A stretch of 64,000 nucleotides of DNA from Ethanoligenens harbinense YUAN-3 (GTDB taxonomy: Bacteria; Bacillota; Clostridia; Oscillospirales; Ethanoligenentaceae). The notes under the pieces are model-generated. The model was not told the DNA's origin. It did not search any database and saw only the letters and a program-made list of their open reading frames with translations. Shown here one piece after another: positions 36,276 through 45,215 of this stretch. The stretch's first letter is position 1. Each line of letters opens with the position of its first letter. The DNA lies in contig NC_014828.1 of assembly GCF_000178115.2 (NCBI RefSeq), positions 997,310 to 1,061,309 on the forward strand, read 5' to 3'. A program made the position numbers and the translations under genes.

Positions 36276-37744
36276 ACGGCGTCATCTACGCCCGCTATTC
36301 GTCAGATAACCAGCGGGAAGAATCCATCGAGGGGCAGATTCGTGAGTGCAAGGAATATGCGGAGAAAAACGATATTACGATTCTGAACTGCTATATCGAC
36401 CGCGCGCTCTCCGCCAAAACCGACCACCGGCCTGAATTTCAGCACATGATTAAGGACGGCACCAAGCAGCTTTTTGAGGCTGTGATTGTCTGGAAACTTG
36501 ACCGTTTTGCCCGTAACCGATACGATTCTGCTCACTATAAGATGGTGCTGCGGAAGAATGGCATTCGGGTGTTATCCGCCAAGGAGAACATCTCCGAAGG
36601 TGCGGAGGGCATCATTCTGGAATCCATGCTGGAAGGGTATGCCGAATACTACTCCGCCGAGCTTTCAGAAAAGGTGGTCCGCGGTCTGACGGAGAATGCC
36701 CTTAAAGCCCGGTACAACGGCGGCGGGCTGCCCATCGGCTACACCATCGACCAGGAGCAGCACTTCCAGATCGACCCGCTGACCGCCCCGGTGGTGCAGG
36801 AAACATTCCGGCGCTATGCCGAGGGCGATACCATCGTGGATATCGTAAAGTGGCTGAATGAAAAGGGCATCCACTCTTACCGCAACCGCCCGATGCGGAT
36901 CGACTGCGTGGATCGTCTGCTGAAGAATCGCCGCTACATAGGAGAATATCGCTATCGGAATATTGTGCAGCCGGGTGGTATCCCCGCTATCGTTCCCCAA
37001 GAGCTGTTTGACCGGGTGCAGGAACGGCTGGCAAAGAACAAAAAAGCCCCGGCCCGCCACAAGGCCGAGGATGCGTATCTTTTGACCACCAAGCTGCATT
37101 GCGGGCACTGCGGGGCCTTTATGGTTGGCGAGAGTGGGACAAGCCATACCAGCGAGGTTCACCACTACTACAAGTGCGTAACCGCCAAAAGGCGCAAAGG
37201 CTGCCCCAAGAAGACCGTCCGCAAGGAGTGGATCGAAAATCTGGTGGTTGAGCAAACTATGAAAATGCTGTTCGACGATGCAGTGATCGAGCGCATCACG
37301 GATATGGTAATGGGTTTGCAGCGCCGGGAGAATACGGCGCTCCCGCTTTTGAAGCAGCAGCTTGCGGAAGCGGAGCGCGGCATCCAAAACATGCTTAACG
37401 CTATCCAGCAGGGCATTCTGACGCCCTCCACCAAGAAGCGGTTGGATGAGCTGGAGGAAGCCAAGGGCAAGCTGGAAGTCAGCATCCTACAGGAAGAAAT
37501 GCAGAAACCGGTTCTGACCCGGGACCAGATCACATTCTGGCTCCATAAATTTCGAGAGATGGACGTAACCAAGCAGGCACAGCGCCAGCGCCTGATCGAC
37601 AGTTTTATCAACGCCATTTACCTGTACGATGATAAAATCGTCTTGACGTTCAACTACAAGGACGGTGCAAAGACGCTTACCTATGCGGAAGTACAGGGTT
37701 CGGATTTGGTCGCACAAGCTGCACCATGCCGAGTGTTCTTATAG
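36272..37744 (+). CDS. Large serine recombinase (apparently intact)
   Basis: A 490-residue serine integrase/resolvase starting at GTG behind AGGAGGCG. N-terminal resolvase domain: catalytic Ser in VIYARYSSDNQREESIEGQ, the conserved KLDRFARNRYD and EGYAEYYSAELS; then the recombinase domain, a zinc ribbon (CGHCGAFM...CPKKTVRKE, first Cys pair near 272) and a long coiled coil (EAERGIQNMLNAIQQGI region) near the C-terminus. All expected parts are present, so it may be the active integrase of the accessory element. The last residues run into the terminator hairpin. Confidence 0.92.
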   Translation: MNGVIYARYSSDNQREESIEGQIRECKEYAEKNDITILNCYIDRALSAKTDHRPEFQHMIKDGTKQLFEAVIVWKLDRFARNRYDSAHYKMVLRKNGIRVLSAKENISEGAEGIILESMLEGYAEYYSAELSEKVVRGLTENALKARYNGGGLPIGYTIDQEQHFQIDPLTAPVVQETFRRYAEGDTIVDIVKWLNEKGIHSYRNRPMRIDCVDRLLKNRRYIGEYRYRNIVQPGGIPAIVPQELFDRVQERLAKNKKAPARHKAEDAYLLTTKLHCGHCGAFMVGESGTSHTSEVHHYYKCVTAKRRKGCPKKTVRKEWIENLVVEQTMKMLFDDAVIERITDMVMGLQRRENTALPLLKQQLAEAERGIQNMLNAIQQGILTPSTKKRLDELEEAKGKLEVSILQEEMQKPVLTRDQITFWLHKFREMDVTKQAQRQRLIDSFINAIYLYDDKIVLTFNYKDGAKTLTYAEVQGSDLVAQAAPCRVFL

Positions 37745-37780
37745 CATTTGAAAGTGCTGTAAGAACACTCGCTTTTTATA
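37729..37780. terminator. Terminator between convergent recombinase genes
   Basis: GAGTGTTCTTA (37731-37741) pairs with TAAGAACACTC (37760-37770) with an inner AGCA/TGCT pairing, followed by GCTTTTTATA. It overlaps the end of the plus-strand recombinase and serves that gene; on the minus strand it can stop read-through from the truncated recombinase. Confidence 0.75.
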
Positions 37781-39093
37781 CGGCTTTTTGAGTTGAGGGG
37801 TAGCTTACGGCTACCCCTTTTCGCGTGTTGATCAGCACGTCCGGTTCGGGTAAAGGCATAATGTCTGGAATCTCAATGGAGCCGACGCAGTTATAGTGAA
37901 TCGTAAGTTTTTGAACGTAAACGCCGTCCACCTTTTCCGCCTGATGCACCTCGATATGGTCGATCAGCTCGTTCAGCATACGCGGCGTGAGTTTTCTGGC
38001 GCGGGTGTATTTGCGGACGGTGGAGATGAACATATCCGCTGTCACCGTTTTGCCGCTGGCTTTTTCCAACTCGGTTTTCAGCTTTTTGATTTTTTCTTGA
38101 ACCTCATGCTGTTCCTCGTCGTACTTGACCGACATGCGGCCGAAACGGTCGTCCGAGAGCTTGCCGGAAACATTGTCCTCGTAAATGCTCTCAAACAGGC
38201 TATCCAGCTCCGCGTCGCGGGCAAGCAGCTTTTTGAGCTCCTTTTGCTTCATCTGCTGCTCTTGCGCCAGCGCCTGCTGGGAGTGGCCCATGACCGCCTG
38301 CGCGAATTCCTTTTCATATCGGCTGGCGAAACGGGTCAGACGATGGATTTCACCCAAAACCACCTGTTCCAGAAAATCCACCCGGATATAATGCGTAGAG
38401 GAGCAAGTGCCCCGGTTGCCCTTATAGTTGGAGCAGTTGAAATACTTGATGTCCGGGTTGCCCTGATTGAAATGATAGTGTAGGTTGTGCCCACAATCCG
38501 CACAGACCAGTAGGCCGGAAAACATGTTTTTCTCTCCGTCCTGGGTTCTGCGTTTGCGGGTCTTGCCGCGCTTCTCCTGAATGCGCTCCCACGTCGCCCG
38601 GTCGATCACCGGCTCGTGCACATCCCGAAACACCAGCCAGTTGTCCCGGTCGTTTTCAAGGCGCTCCTTATGCTTATAGGAAATAGAGTACGTCTTGAAA
38701 TTGAGCACATCCCCGCAGTATTCCTGAAGGGACAGGATTTTCGTGATGGTGGAGCTGTTCCAGTGGTACGGGTCGGTTTGGGTGCCTCTCCCGCCGCGAC
38801 GGATGCCCTTGCTTTTCAGATAGAACGTAGGGGTAAGGATGTGCTCGTCCGACAGGGCGGCGGCAACCTGCTCCGTGCCCATGCCCTCCAGCGTCATGCG
38901 GTAAATGCGGCGCACCACGGCAGCAGGTTCATCGTCGATAATCCAACGCTTGGAGCTGCTCGGGTCCTTCTGATACCCGTAGGGCGGTTGGCCCAGCGGC
39001 TCCCCGTTACTGCCCTTGATCTTATTGCTGATGCGCCGCTTTTTGCTGATGTCGCGTGCATACCACTCGTTCAAGTGGCTCTCATAAAGAATG
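37776..39093 (-). pseudogene. Serine recombinase lacking its catalytic domain
   Basis: The frame carries the middle and C-terminal parts of a large serine recombinase (WYARDISKKRR, GQPPYGYQKDP, recombinase domain, zinc ribbon CADCGHNLHYHF with a second Cys pair, coiled coil, ends near EVHQAEKVDGVYV), about 435 residues. The N-terminal resolvase domain with the catalytic Ser is missing. The homology begins abruptly at about 39093 (LYESHLNEWYARD), directly where the next recombinase gene ends (FVGKIK, stop at 39097). The apparent longer start at 39182 is only an out-of-frame reading of that neighbour. It is therefore a truncated copy left by recombination between adjacent recombinase genes. Confidence 0.8.
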
Positions 39094-39096
39094 GTC

Positions 39097-40490
39097 TTAC
39101 TTGATCTTGCCCACAAAGTTATAGTGAATGGTGATCTTGCGATATTTCTGGTTGCCCTTGATGAACCGTTCGCCGATTTCAATGTAATTGATCAGCTCCA
39201 GCAGCATTTCCCGGTCGAGCTGTTCCACGGCCACGTATTTCTTAATGGCGGCGAGAAAGCTGTCCACTTCCCGTTCATCCTGAGCCGATGCGGCAATCTT
39301 TTCTTCCAGCCCATGCGCCTGCGCGGTCTTTTCCTTGCGCTCGGCCTCGTACTTCTGCATCAGGCCAGCGCATACGCTCTCCGGGATGGCCCCGCGCACC
39401 TTATCCTCATATAAGCTGGAAATGAGGCGGTCAAGCTCCTTCAGACGCTTGCCGGTCGTTTTGAGGGCCTTGTGATCGGCGGCAAGCTGCTGCTCTGATT
39501 GCTTGGATTTCTGCCGGAGCAACTCCTGTCGCACCTTGTTCTCGTCCTGCAAAACGCCGCTGGCCTGCCTGTGAATATCGTCAATCACTAATTCCGTTAA
39601 TGGCTGAAGATAAATCATGTGCGCCGAGCAGGCGGTCTTGCCACTGCGACCGTAATTGCCGCACATGTAGCTGACGTATTTAACCTTGCGACCACTCTTG
39701 CGCACATGGTTCTCTTCAGCGTAACGCATGGCGAAACCGCAATCCGCACAACGCAGCAATCCGCCGAACAAACTGATTTCACCGTTTTTGTGGGTACGGG
39801 GCTTATACTGCTTGCGGTCAATTTCCGCACACAATTCCCATGTTTCACGGTCGATGATCGGTTCATGGGTGCCTTTCACGCAAATCCAGTTATCTTTCGG
39901 TTTGGAAATCATTTTGTGGTTCTTGTAGGAAACGGTGCCAGTTTTCATTTGTACCATATCCCCAACATACACCTCTCGGGATTTTTCAAGCACCCATAAG
40001 GTGGATAAGTTACAATATATTTCCTGGATCTTGCGCAAGCGGTACGAACAGCTTTGATCTTTTTGCTGGTATCTTTGCTTTGAAATTCGTTGAACAAATT
40101 TCGAAAGGGCATCATGTCGTTGTCGTTATGAAGCGTATCCACGCCGTCATTTACGGCAATGAACCTGCACCCAATCATCGGAAAAACATAATCCGTAAAT
40201 TGCCCAACCTGTATGTAGTTGCGTCCAAAGCGGGATAAATCCTTCACCAGAATGAGATTGATTTTGCCATCTTTCGCGTCCTCAATCAGCCGTTCCACCC
40301 CGGGCCGCTGGAAACTGGTGCCGCTGTAACCATCGTCGCAATAGATGCTGTAATCGAACCAACCCTGCTGTTCGGCGTAGTGCGTGAGCATCAGCTTTTG
40401 ATTCTCAATGCTCACGGATTCTCCGATCCGTTCATCGTCTTTACTTAACCGAACGTAGATGCCGACTTTAATGGCGTCCTGGTTTGTCAT
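39097..40490 (-). pseudogene. Serine recombinase with internal deletion and frameshift
   Basis: From 40490 the frame encodes a complete catalytic domain (VGIYVRLSKDDERIGESVSI, the LVKDLSRFGRNYIQVGQF block, NEFQSKDTSKKIKAV) to YPPYG near 40000. Homology then resumes in another frame at about 39995 with REVYVGDMVQMKTGTVSYKN and continues through zinc ribbon and coiled coil to 39097. About 100 residues normally found between YPPYG and the LKNxxYxG motif are missing and the frame changes there. The gene is most likely inactive. A small gene with its own ribosome site lies upstream. Confidence 0.82.
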
Positions 40491-40614
40491 GTCAGACCTC
40501 GCTTTCCCAAATCAAACGCGCCGCCGGCTGTATTACCTGCTGTTATCATACCGCAGGCCAGCACGGACGGCAACCCTTATCCCTGAAAAAGCAGGGCCTA
40601 CTGATGATAATGGG

Positions 40615-40854
40615 TCACTTGGGCATGAGAACGGCCCCGCGCCTTCTTGAACGCCAGTCGTTCAAGGGTCTTGTCATGTCCTTGAAGCCCTCATATCGGC
40701 TGGTGAGGCAGTAGCAGGTATCGCCGATCCGCACTTCCCGACATGTACTCTGAAACCGATCCCCGGGTGTACCGCCGCCGCTTCGGTCATGAAACAGCTC
40801 TTTCAGCCAATGGAGCAGGTACCGAATGAAAAATAAAAATCGTCTAAAAATCAT
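40615..40854 (-). CDS. Small hypothetical protein (79 aa)
   Basis: ATG 40854 follows GGAGGGCTT. The N-terminus is hydrophobic/basic (MIFRRFLFFIRYLLHWLKEL), followed by a polar part with REVRIGDTCYCLTSRYEGF, which recalls the small TnpW-like proteins of clostridial transposons. The C-terminus (NDWRSRRRGAVLMPK) looks frameshifted relative to that family. Function unknown. It lies directly upstream of the broken recombinase. Confidence 0.5.
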   Translation of the reverse strand: MIFRRFLFFIRYLLHWLKELFHDRSGGGTPGDRFQSTCREVRIGDTCYCLTSRYEGFKDMTRPLNDWRSRRRGAVLMPK

Positions 40855-40940
40855 AAGCCCTCCATTTCAAAATGTCCTTTACTATACATGAGATTTTCTC
40901 TACAAAAAGCAGCCCCCTTTTTTCTGCGCTCCTAGATAAC

Positions 40941-41100
40941 ACGCCTCATGGAAAAGGGCATCCCACGAGGATGAGCCTTGCCGTGAGGCACGCAAGAGGT
41001 TTGGAGGGTGCAGCCCTCCATCGCGCCCGACAGGGCGCAACGGCCTCGCAGAGCGCACGGCACCCGTCAGGGTGTATAAGTGCGCCATGGGAGAGGCTTA
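40941..41100. other. Highly structured non-coding element
   Basis: Nested inverted repeats fill this stretch: outer GCCTCATGG (from 40943) against CCATGGGAGAGGC (to 41097); CATCC-CACGA-GGATG; CTTGCCGTG-AGG-CACGCAAG; GAGG..CCTC enclosing GGAGGG-TGCAG-CCCTCC and GCGCCC-GACA-GGGCGC; and GCGCAC enclosing CACCC-GTCA-GGGTG closed by GTGCGC. This is a multi-branched RNA- or DNA-hairpin architecture of about 155 bases. The overlapping open frame is judged accidental. The rest of 40855-41310 has no gene I can support. Confidence 0.75.
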
Positions 41101-41310
41101 GTATTGAAACGGGCTATCTGCTTGTACTGATAGGATGATCTTGCCATTCAAAAGCAGCCTGCACCGTTGGTTAAATGATAGAAACATCCCTATATATGCA
41201 GTGCTGATTTATTAGGAACGCTGAAAAATAAATGTAAAAAAATCACTCTGCTGTACGACGGATTTTTTCTGTTTCGTCGTATAGCAGAGTAAGTCATTCG
41301 ATTTTATTTT

Positions 41311-41946
41311 TTAATTTTTATGAATTTCATTAAAAAAAGTAATGCTTTCTATTGGAAGTCTCACGGTTGGATACCCAGCTTTGGCAGATTCTCCAAGGGC
41401 GATAAGCAAAACAGGAGTGTAGCGATCGCCAATATTGAACGCTTTCATTAGCTGTTCCTTGCTAAATCCCCTCATTGGACCGGTATCATATCCTTTAGCG
41501 CGGGCAACAAGCATGAACTGCATAGACACCAATCCACATTCGAGGCTAACGTTTTGGAGGACATCTTCCTGTGACATGTTGGAATATAAATCAGTATAGC
41601 GTCCGATTGAAAATTTTGCTACATCCTCTGGCATTACCCCCGCTTCAACTGCTTGATTGTAAATTTTTTTGGCCATTTTATAGCATTCCAGATCACCAAG
41701 CACAACGATTACAGCAGATGCTTCCACAACTTGTTTTTGATTATATGCAATGGAAAATAACTTTTGTTTTTGCTCCAGTGAATCAAGAACTAAAAAGCGC
41801 CAAGATTGCAGATTTCCACCCGACGGTGCCCGTGTGGCTTCCTGCAACATTTCTGCTATCTCATTTTCTGGGATTTTGACATTCGGTTTATAGTTTCGCA
41901 CGGCGCGGCGTCCATGGATGATCTCGAACAGCGACGAATCAAACAT
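41311..41946 (-). CDS. Nitroreductase-family oxidoreductase
   Basis: A 211-residue FMN-dependent nitroreductase-like protein: N-terminal FEIIHGRRAVRNYKPNVKIP, EATRAPSGGNLQSWRFLVLD (FMN-phosphate and ribityl contacts), and LLIALGESAKAGYPTVRLP near the end. It probably reduces nitro or quinone compounds with NAD(P)H. The start follows AAGGAGATATT. It is divergent from an HxlR regulator, the usual arrangement for a redox- or electrophile-inducible enzyme. Confidence 0.9.
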   Translation of the reverse strand: MFDSSLFEIIHGRRAVRNYKPNVKIPENEIAEMLQEATRAPSGGNLQSWRFLVLDSLEQKQKLFSIAYNQKQVVEASAVIVVLGDLECYKMAKKIYNQAVEAGVMPEDVAKFSIGRYTDLYSNMSQEDVLQNVSLECGLVSMQFMLVARAKGYDTGPMRGFSKEQLMKAFNIGDRYTPVLLIALGESAKAGYPTVRLPIESITFFNEIHKN

Positions 41947-41966
41947 AATATCTCCTTGTTCAGTTC

Positions 41967-41995
41967 TTGATTTTTATTGATACTTTAATTATACT
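41967..41995 (+). promoter_or_regulatory. Promoter of the HxlR gene
   Basis: TTGATT (41967-41972), 17 bases, TATACT (41990-41995), 71 bases before the HxlR start, inside the shared divergent region. Confidence 0.6.
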
Positions 41996-42066
41996 TAGTC
42001 TTGATTATATTTCAAACACGCAGATTATTATTACTATGTACAATCAACAATACCAGGGGGAAAGCA

Positions 42067-42441
42067 ATGGATACAAATGAATATGAGGATTTCTTGTCTA
42101 ATTTAAAAAGCTATCAAGGAAATCCAAAATGTTTTTTATTACAATCGTTAGAAATTTTGCATGGAAAATGGACGGCAAAAATTATATTCCATTTATTGAA
42201 AAGCGAAAGTATGCGCTTTGGTGATTTAAAAAAAGCGATTCCCGCTATCACAAACACAATGCTTACAACTACATTAAGAGCACTGGAACAGCAAGAAATA
42301 TTGAACCGCAGGCAATACAATGAAATTCCTCCACATGTTGAATATTTCCTCACTGAAAAAGGAAGTGCTCTTTTGCCTATCTTTTATGAATTGTGGCATT
42401 GGGGTAAAATATATCCGATTGAGAATGGGATCTCTGAATAA
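42067..42441 (+). CDS. HxlR-family transcriptional regulator
   Basis: About 124 residues beginning MDTNEYEDFLSNL behind GGGGGAAAGCA. It shows the HxlR winged helix: CFLLQSLEILHGKWTAKIIF, MRFGDLKKAIPAITNTMLTT, LRALEQQEILNRRQYNEIPP and HVEYFLTEKGSALLPI. A conserved Cys (C16 region, NPKCFL) before the first helix could sense electrophiles. It probably controls the divergent nitroreductase. Confidence 0.92.
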   Translation: MDTNEYEDFLSNLKSYQGNPKCFLLQSLEILHGKWTAKIIFHLLKSESMRFGDLKKAIPAITNTMLTTTLRALEQQEILNRRQYNEIPPHVEYFLTEKGSALLPIFYELWHWGKIYPIENGISE

Positions 42442-42886
42442 GACTCAAATTTAGTCTGGCATAGGGCAACACAAACTGGACGCGTGCCTTTCCGAAGCTC
42501 CAGTCTCGTAGACTTATAATGGTAGGCAGCACTACCCTTGTTCCCCTTGTCGCTCACTTTCTACTTTTCACCTATCCCTTATATTTCCGCTGTTTACCAT
42601 GGCTTTTCTCGATAGCGGCAGGGTACGGTGCGGAGTAGGTCCGCCGGTCAAATGCCTTTTTCAAAGGCATTTGACCCACTATGACACTTTCATCCCTGCG
42701 GGCTGCAAAGATGTCAAGTGGGCTCTCCGAGGGGGATTCCGCCGTCTGCGGGCGGCGGAATGGCTACGGCACTGCCCTACATAAAAAGCCCGGAGTGCCT
42801 CTCACAAACGTGATGGGTTCCGGGCTTCCTATGGTAATACAGCCATGCCGTGCGCGTTATTTCGTTTTCCCTTCTTAATGAGACCG
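42442..42886. other. Structured gap with serial hairpins
   Basis: Hairpins: a perfect 13-bp stem GTCAAATGCCTTT (42647-42659) / AAAGGCATTTGAC (42663-42675); CCCACT (42675-42680) and GACA against TGTC and AGTGGG (42717-42722); a 9-bp stem ATTCCGCCG (42736-42744) / CGGCGGAAT (42753-42761); and AAGCCCGGA / TCCGGGCTT (about 42785-42829). No gene is supported. The position just beyond a recombinase remnant suggests 3' non-coding sequence of a mobile element. Confidence 0.65.
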
Positions 42887-42999
42887 TCTCATTCATTATA
42901 TTTCTGAAAGGGGTGAAATCGTCCTCATTTCGGGCGCTGTCCACGCCGTCGTTGAGAGCAATCAGCCGGACGTTCTTCTGCCGCAGAATTTCCATGATC
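42887..42999 (-). pseudogene. Serine recombinase fragment cut by IS21
   Basis: The frame reads NVRLIALNDGVDSARNEDDF and TPFRNIMNE, the conserved end of a resolvase catalytic domain, then loses homology. The upstream half of the gene has been replaced by the IS21 copy that starts at 43000. About 35 recognisable residues remain. Confidence 0.8.
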
Positions 43000-43077
43000 T
43001 GTCAACGCCGATTTGAATTTGCAGGTTTTCGCCAGTTAAAAAATGCATGAAAACAGCGGTAAGGAAATGTTGAAAAA

Positions 43078-43875
43078 TTAGTTTTGGCCCTGCTCGAAAA
43101 GGGTGTTGACGATGTGCTGCTTCTGCTTCATGTACTCCTTTCGCTCTTTAAGGCGATAGCTCTCACCCTTGATATTGACAACGGTGCAGTGGTGCAAAAC
43201 ACGGTCTAGGATTGCAGAGGCGATAGTGACGTCGGCGAAGATCTCATTCCATTGGGAAAAGGTCTTATTGGAGGTAAAGATCGTGGAGACTCTCTCATAA
43301 CGTCTCGCAATCAGTTGAAAAAACAGATTCGCCCCCTGAATATCCATCGGGAGATAGCCAATTTCGTCAATAATGAGCATTTTGTACTTGCCCAGAGTTT
43401 TGAGCTTGTCCGGTAGTCTATTCTCAAAATGAGCCTTTTTGAGCTGCTCAATTAGGGTGTGGCAGTTGATGTAATAGGTGGAGAATCGATGCTTGGCGGC
43501 AACCAGCCCCAGTGCTGAGGCCAAATGGGTCTTGCCCACACCGGGCAGGCCGAGGAAGACGATATTCTCTCCGTTTTCAAGGAAACGCATGGTAGCCAGT
43601 TCTTCAATCTGGCGCTTGTCAATGGAGGGCTGGAAACTGAAATCAAAATCCTCCAACGTTTTTTTGATGGGAAATCCGGACATTTGCACCTGCTTTTCAT
43701 AGGCGCGTCGCCGTTTTGACAATGCTTCCTCGGCAAAGATATGGTCGAGCACATCTACAACGTTGAGTTCGTCCTTTACAGCTCTTTCAAGATAATTGTC
43801 CAATATCTCCAGCGTGTTTTTCATCTTAAGGCTTTCGAGGTTTTCCCTGAGACGTTCCATCGTCAGTTCCGTCAT
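43078..43875 (-). CDS. istB: IS21 helper ATPase IstB
   Basis: 265 residues, DnaA/DnaC-like AAA+ ATPase that assists the IstA transposase. It contains the P-loop FLGLPGVGKTHLASALGL (Leu in place of the usual second-position Pro found in copy 2), Walker B KMLIIDEIGYLPM and the sensor region TIFTSNKTFSQW. Four-base overlap with istA (ATGA). The gene is complete. Confidence 0.95.
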   Translation of the reverse strand: MTELTMERLRENLESLKMKNTLEILDNYLERAVKDELNVVDVLDHIFAEEALSKRRRAYEKQVQMSGFPIKKTLEDFDFSFQPSIDKRQIEELATMRFLENGENIVFLGLPGVGKTHLASALGLVAAKHRFSTYYINCHTLIEQLKKAHFENRLPDKLKTLGKYKMLIIDEIGYLPMDIQGANLFFQLIARRYERVSTIFTSNKTFSQWNEIFADVTIASAILDRVLHHCTVVNIKGESYRLKERKEYMKQKQHIVNTLFEQGQN

Positions 43876-45092
43876 AGCAGCACCTCGTCATACCGGTTCA
43901 AATCGTGTTGTTGGATAGGAAAGTCGATGACACTGTCGCCGTCCAGCAGGGTGTTTTCTGTATCAAAGGATTGCTTGACGGTCAGCCTGCGATAATGATG
44001 GGCATTGACGACCATGTCTTTTTTCTGGTAGGATATTCGGTGCAGGGCAATTTGCTTTCCTTCATAGTAGACAGCAAGCACGTTGTCCAATGCTACGACT
44101 GCCACATCTTCGCCGGCGTATTCCGATGGCACGGAATACTGATTACCGCCGTACGAGATGAGGCAGTCTTTTTGTACCCGGCGCAGATTGATTTTGTCGA
44201 TGATATATTCACGTTTAAGAGGGTTAAGGCCCTCTTTTTTTAGTCTCTCGAAGGGAATTTCATTTGTTGTGGCGTGGACTTTCCCATTGACCTTATTACA
44301 CCATGCGAGAGCCTGGCCATTGAGGTCGTCAAGTGAAGAGTACTTGATGCCAATCATGAAATTATCCCGTACGAACTGTACCGTGCGCTCTATTTTACCC
44401 TTTGTCTGGCCTCGGTATGGCCGGCACAGCACAGGCTTGAACCCATAGAATCCGGCGAAATCCTCAAACTGCCGGTTGAGGGTACTGTCTTCCTGCTTCA
44501 GCAGCCGTTTGATGACGACCTGCTTCATGTTGTCATACAGAATTTCCTCCGGGTAACCGCCTAAATACCGGAACGCGTTGGCATGGCAGCGGATCAGAGT
44601 GTTGGTACTCATGTTGGTCACAAACTCTATGTACCGTGTCCGCGAGTACCCCAAAATGAACAGAAAACAGTACAGCTTTTTCAGCTTCCCATCCTCCGGC
44701 ACGGTGTGATCCTCAAAAAACGCCCAGTCCATCTGCCCTTGAAGTCCCGGCATCGTTTCAAACCGCACCGTTGCTTTCTCGTCCAACTGTTCCTTCTTGT
44801 TTCGCACGTATTCCCGCACGATGCTGTGCCCACCCTCGAAGCCCTGCTCCTGAATTTTCTCCAGTATCCGCTCCGCTGAGTACGGCGCTTCCTCCAGCCA
44901 TACCGTTATCTGCTCCTTGTAGGGGTCCAGCTTCGACGGCTTCGTTGCGCTCAGGCTGTATACCGGTCGCGCCTCGCTCTCGGCGTATTTCTTCGCCGTC
45001 CTCGGGTCAATGTTGTACTTGCGCGCTATCTCTGTGTAGCTCAGTCCTTTTTGCCGGTCGCTTCGGATATCCATCCGGTTTGCTCCTTCCAT
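43872..45092 (-). CDS. istA: IS21 transposase IstA
   Basis: 406 residues with an N-terminal helix-turn-helix (GLSYTEIARKYNIDPRTAKK), an rve-type DDE core (first Asp in GQMDWAFFEDH, later CRPYRGQTKGKIERTVQF with the last catalytic Glu) and a C-terminal beta domain (GGNQYSVPSEYAGEDV). The start follows GGAAAGGGTG. The gene is intact here, whereas copy 2 has a frameshift, so this copy could mobilise both. Confidence 0.95.
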   Translation of the reverse strand: MEGANRMDIRSDRQKGLSYTEIARKYNIDPRTAKKYAESEARPVYSLSATKPSKLDPYKEQITVWLEEAPYSAERILEKIQEQGFEGGHSIVREYVRNKKEQLDEKATVRFETMPGLQGQMDWAFFEDHTVPEDGKLKKLYCFLFILGYSRTRYIEFVTNMSTNTLIRCHANAFRYLGGYPEEILYDNMKQVVIKRLLKQEDSTLNRQFEDFAGFYGFKPVLCRPYRGQTKGKIERTVQFVRDNFMIGIKYSSLDDLNGQALAWCNKVNGKVHATTNEIPFERLKKEGLNPLKREYIIDKINLRRVQKDCLISYGGNQYSVPSEYAGEDVAVVALDNVLAVYYEGKQIALHRISYQKKDMVVNAHHYRRLTVKQSFDTENTLLDGDSVIDFPIQQHDLNRYDEVLL

Positions 45093-45215
45093 TTTGACAC
45101 CCTTTCCGCCTGCTGCTTAACAGACAGATTTGAGTGTACCATATTGCATCCCTTTCCGCTGCAAACTTACATTTTTTGACCGGCGTTTTTCTTCATTTTA
45201 TCACTGGCGCTGACA

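Larger units (their letters stand above)
43000..45215 (-). mobile_element. IS21-family insertion sequence, copy 1
   Basis: 2,216 bp with ends beginning TGTCAACGCC (left, 43000) and, read inward from the right, TGTCAGCGCC (45215). It carries istA and istB on the minus strand. The edges are defined by comparison with copy 2 (60573-62789), with which it is almost identical. No target-site duplication is visible. It interrupts a recombinase gene on the left and a conjugative-element helicase gene on the right. Confidence 0.9.

Noticed and set aside
40941..41100. Group II intron or known riboswitch
   Set aside because: No domain V-like hairpin, no intron-encoded protein and no known riboswitch core seen.
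40872..41138. An 88-codon frame over the structured element
   Set aside because: Its sequence is fully explained by nested inverted repeats; no ribosome site.
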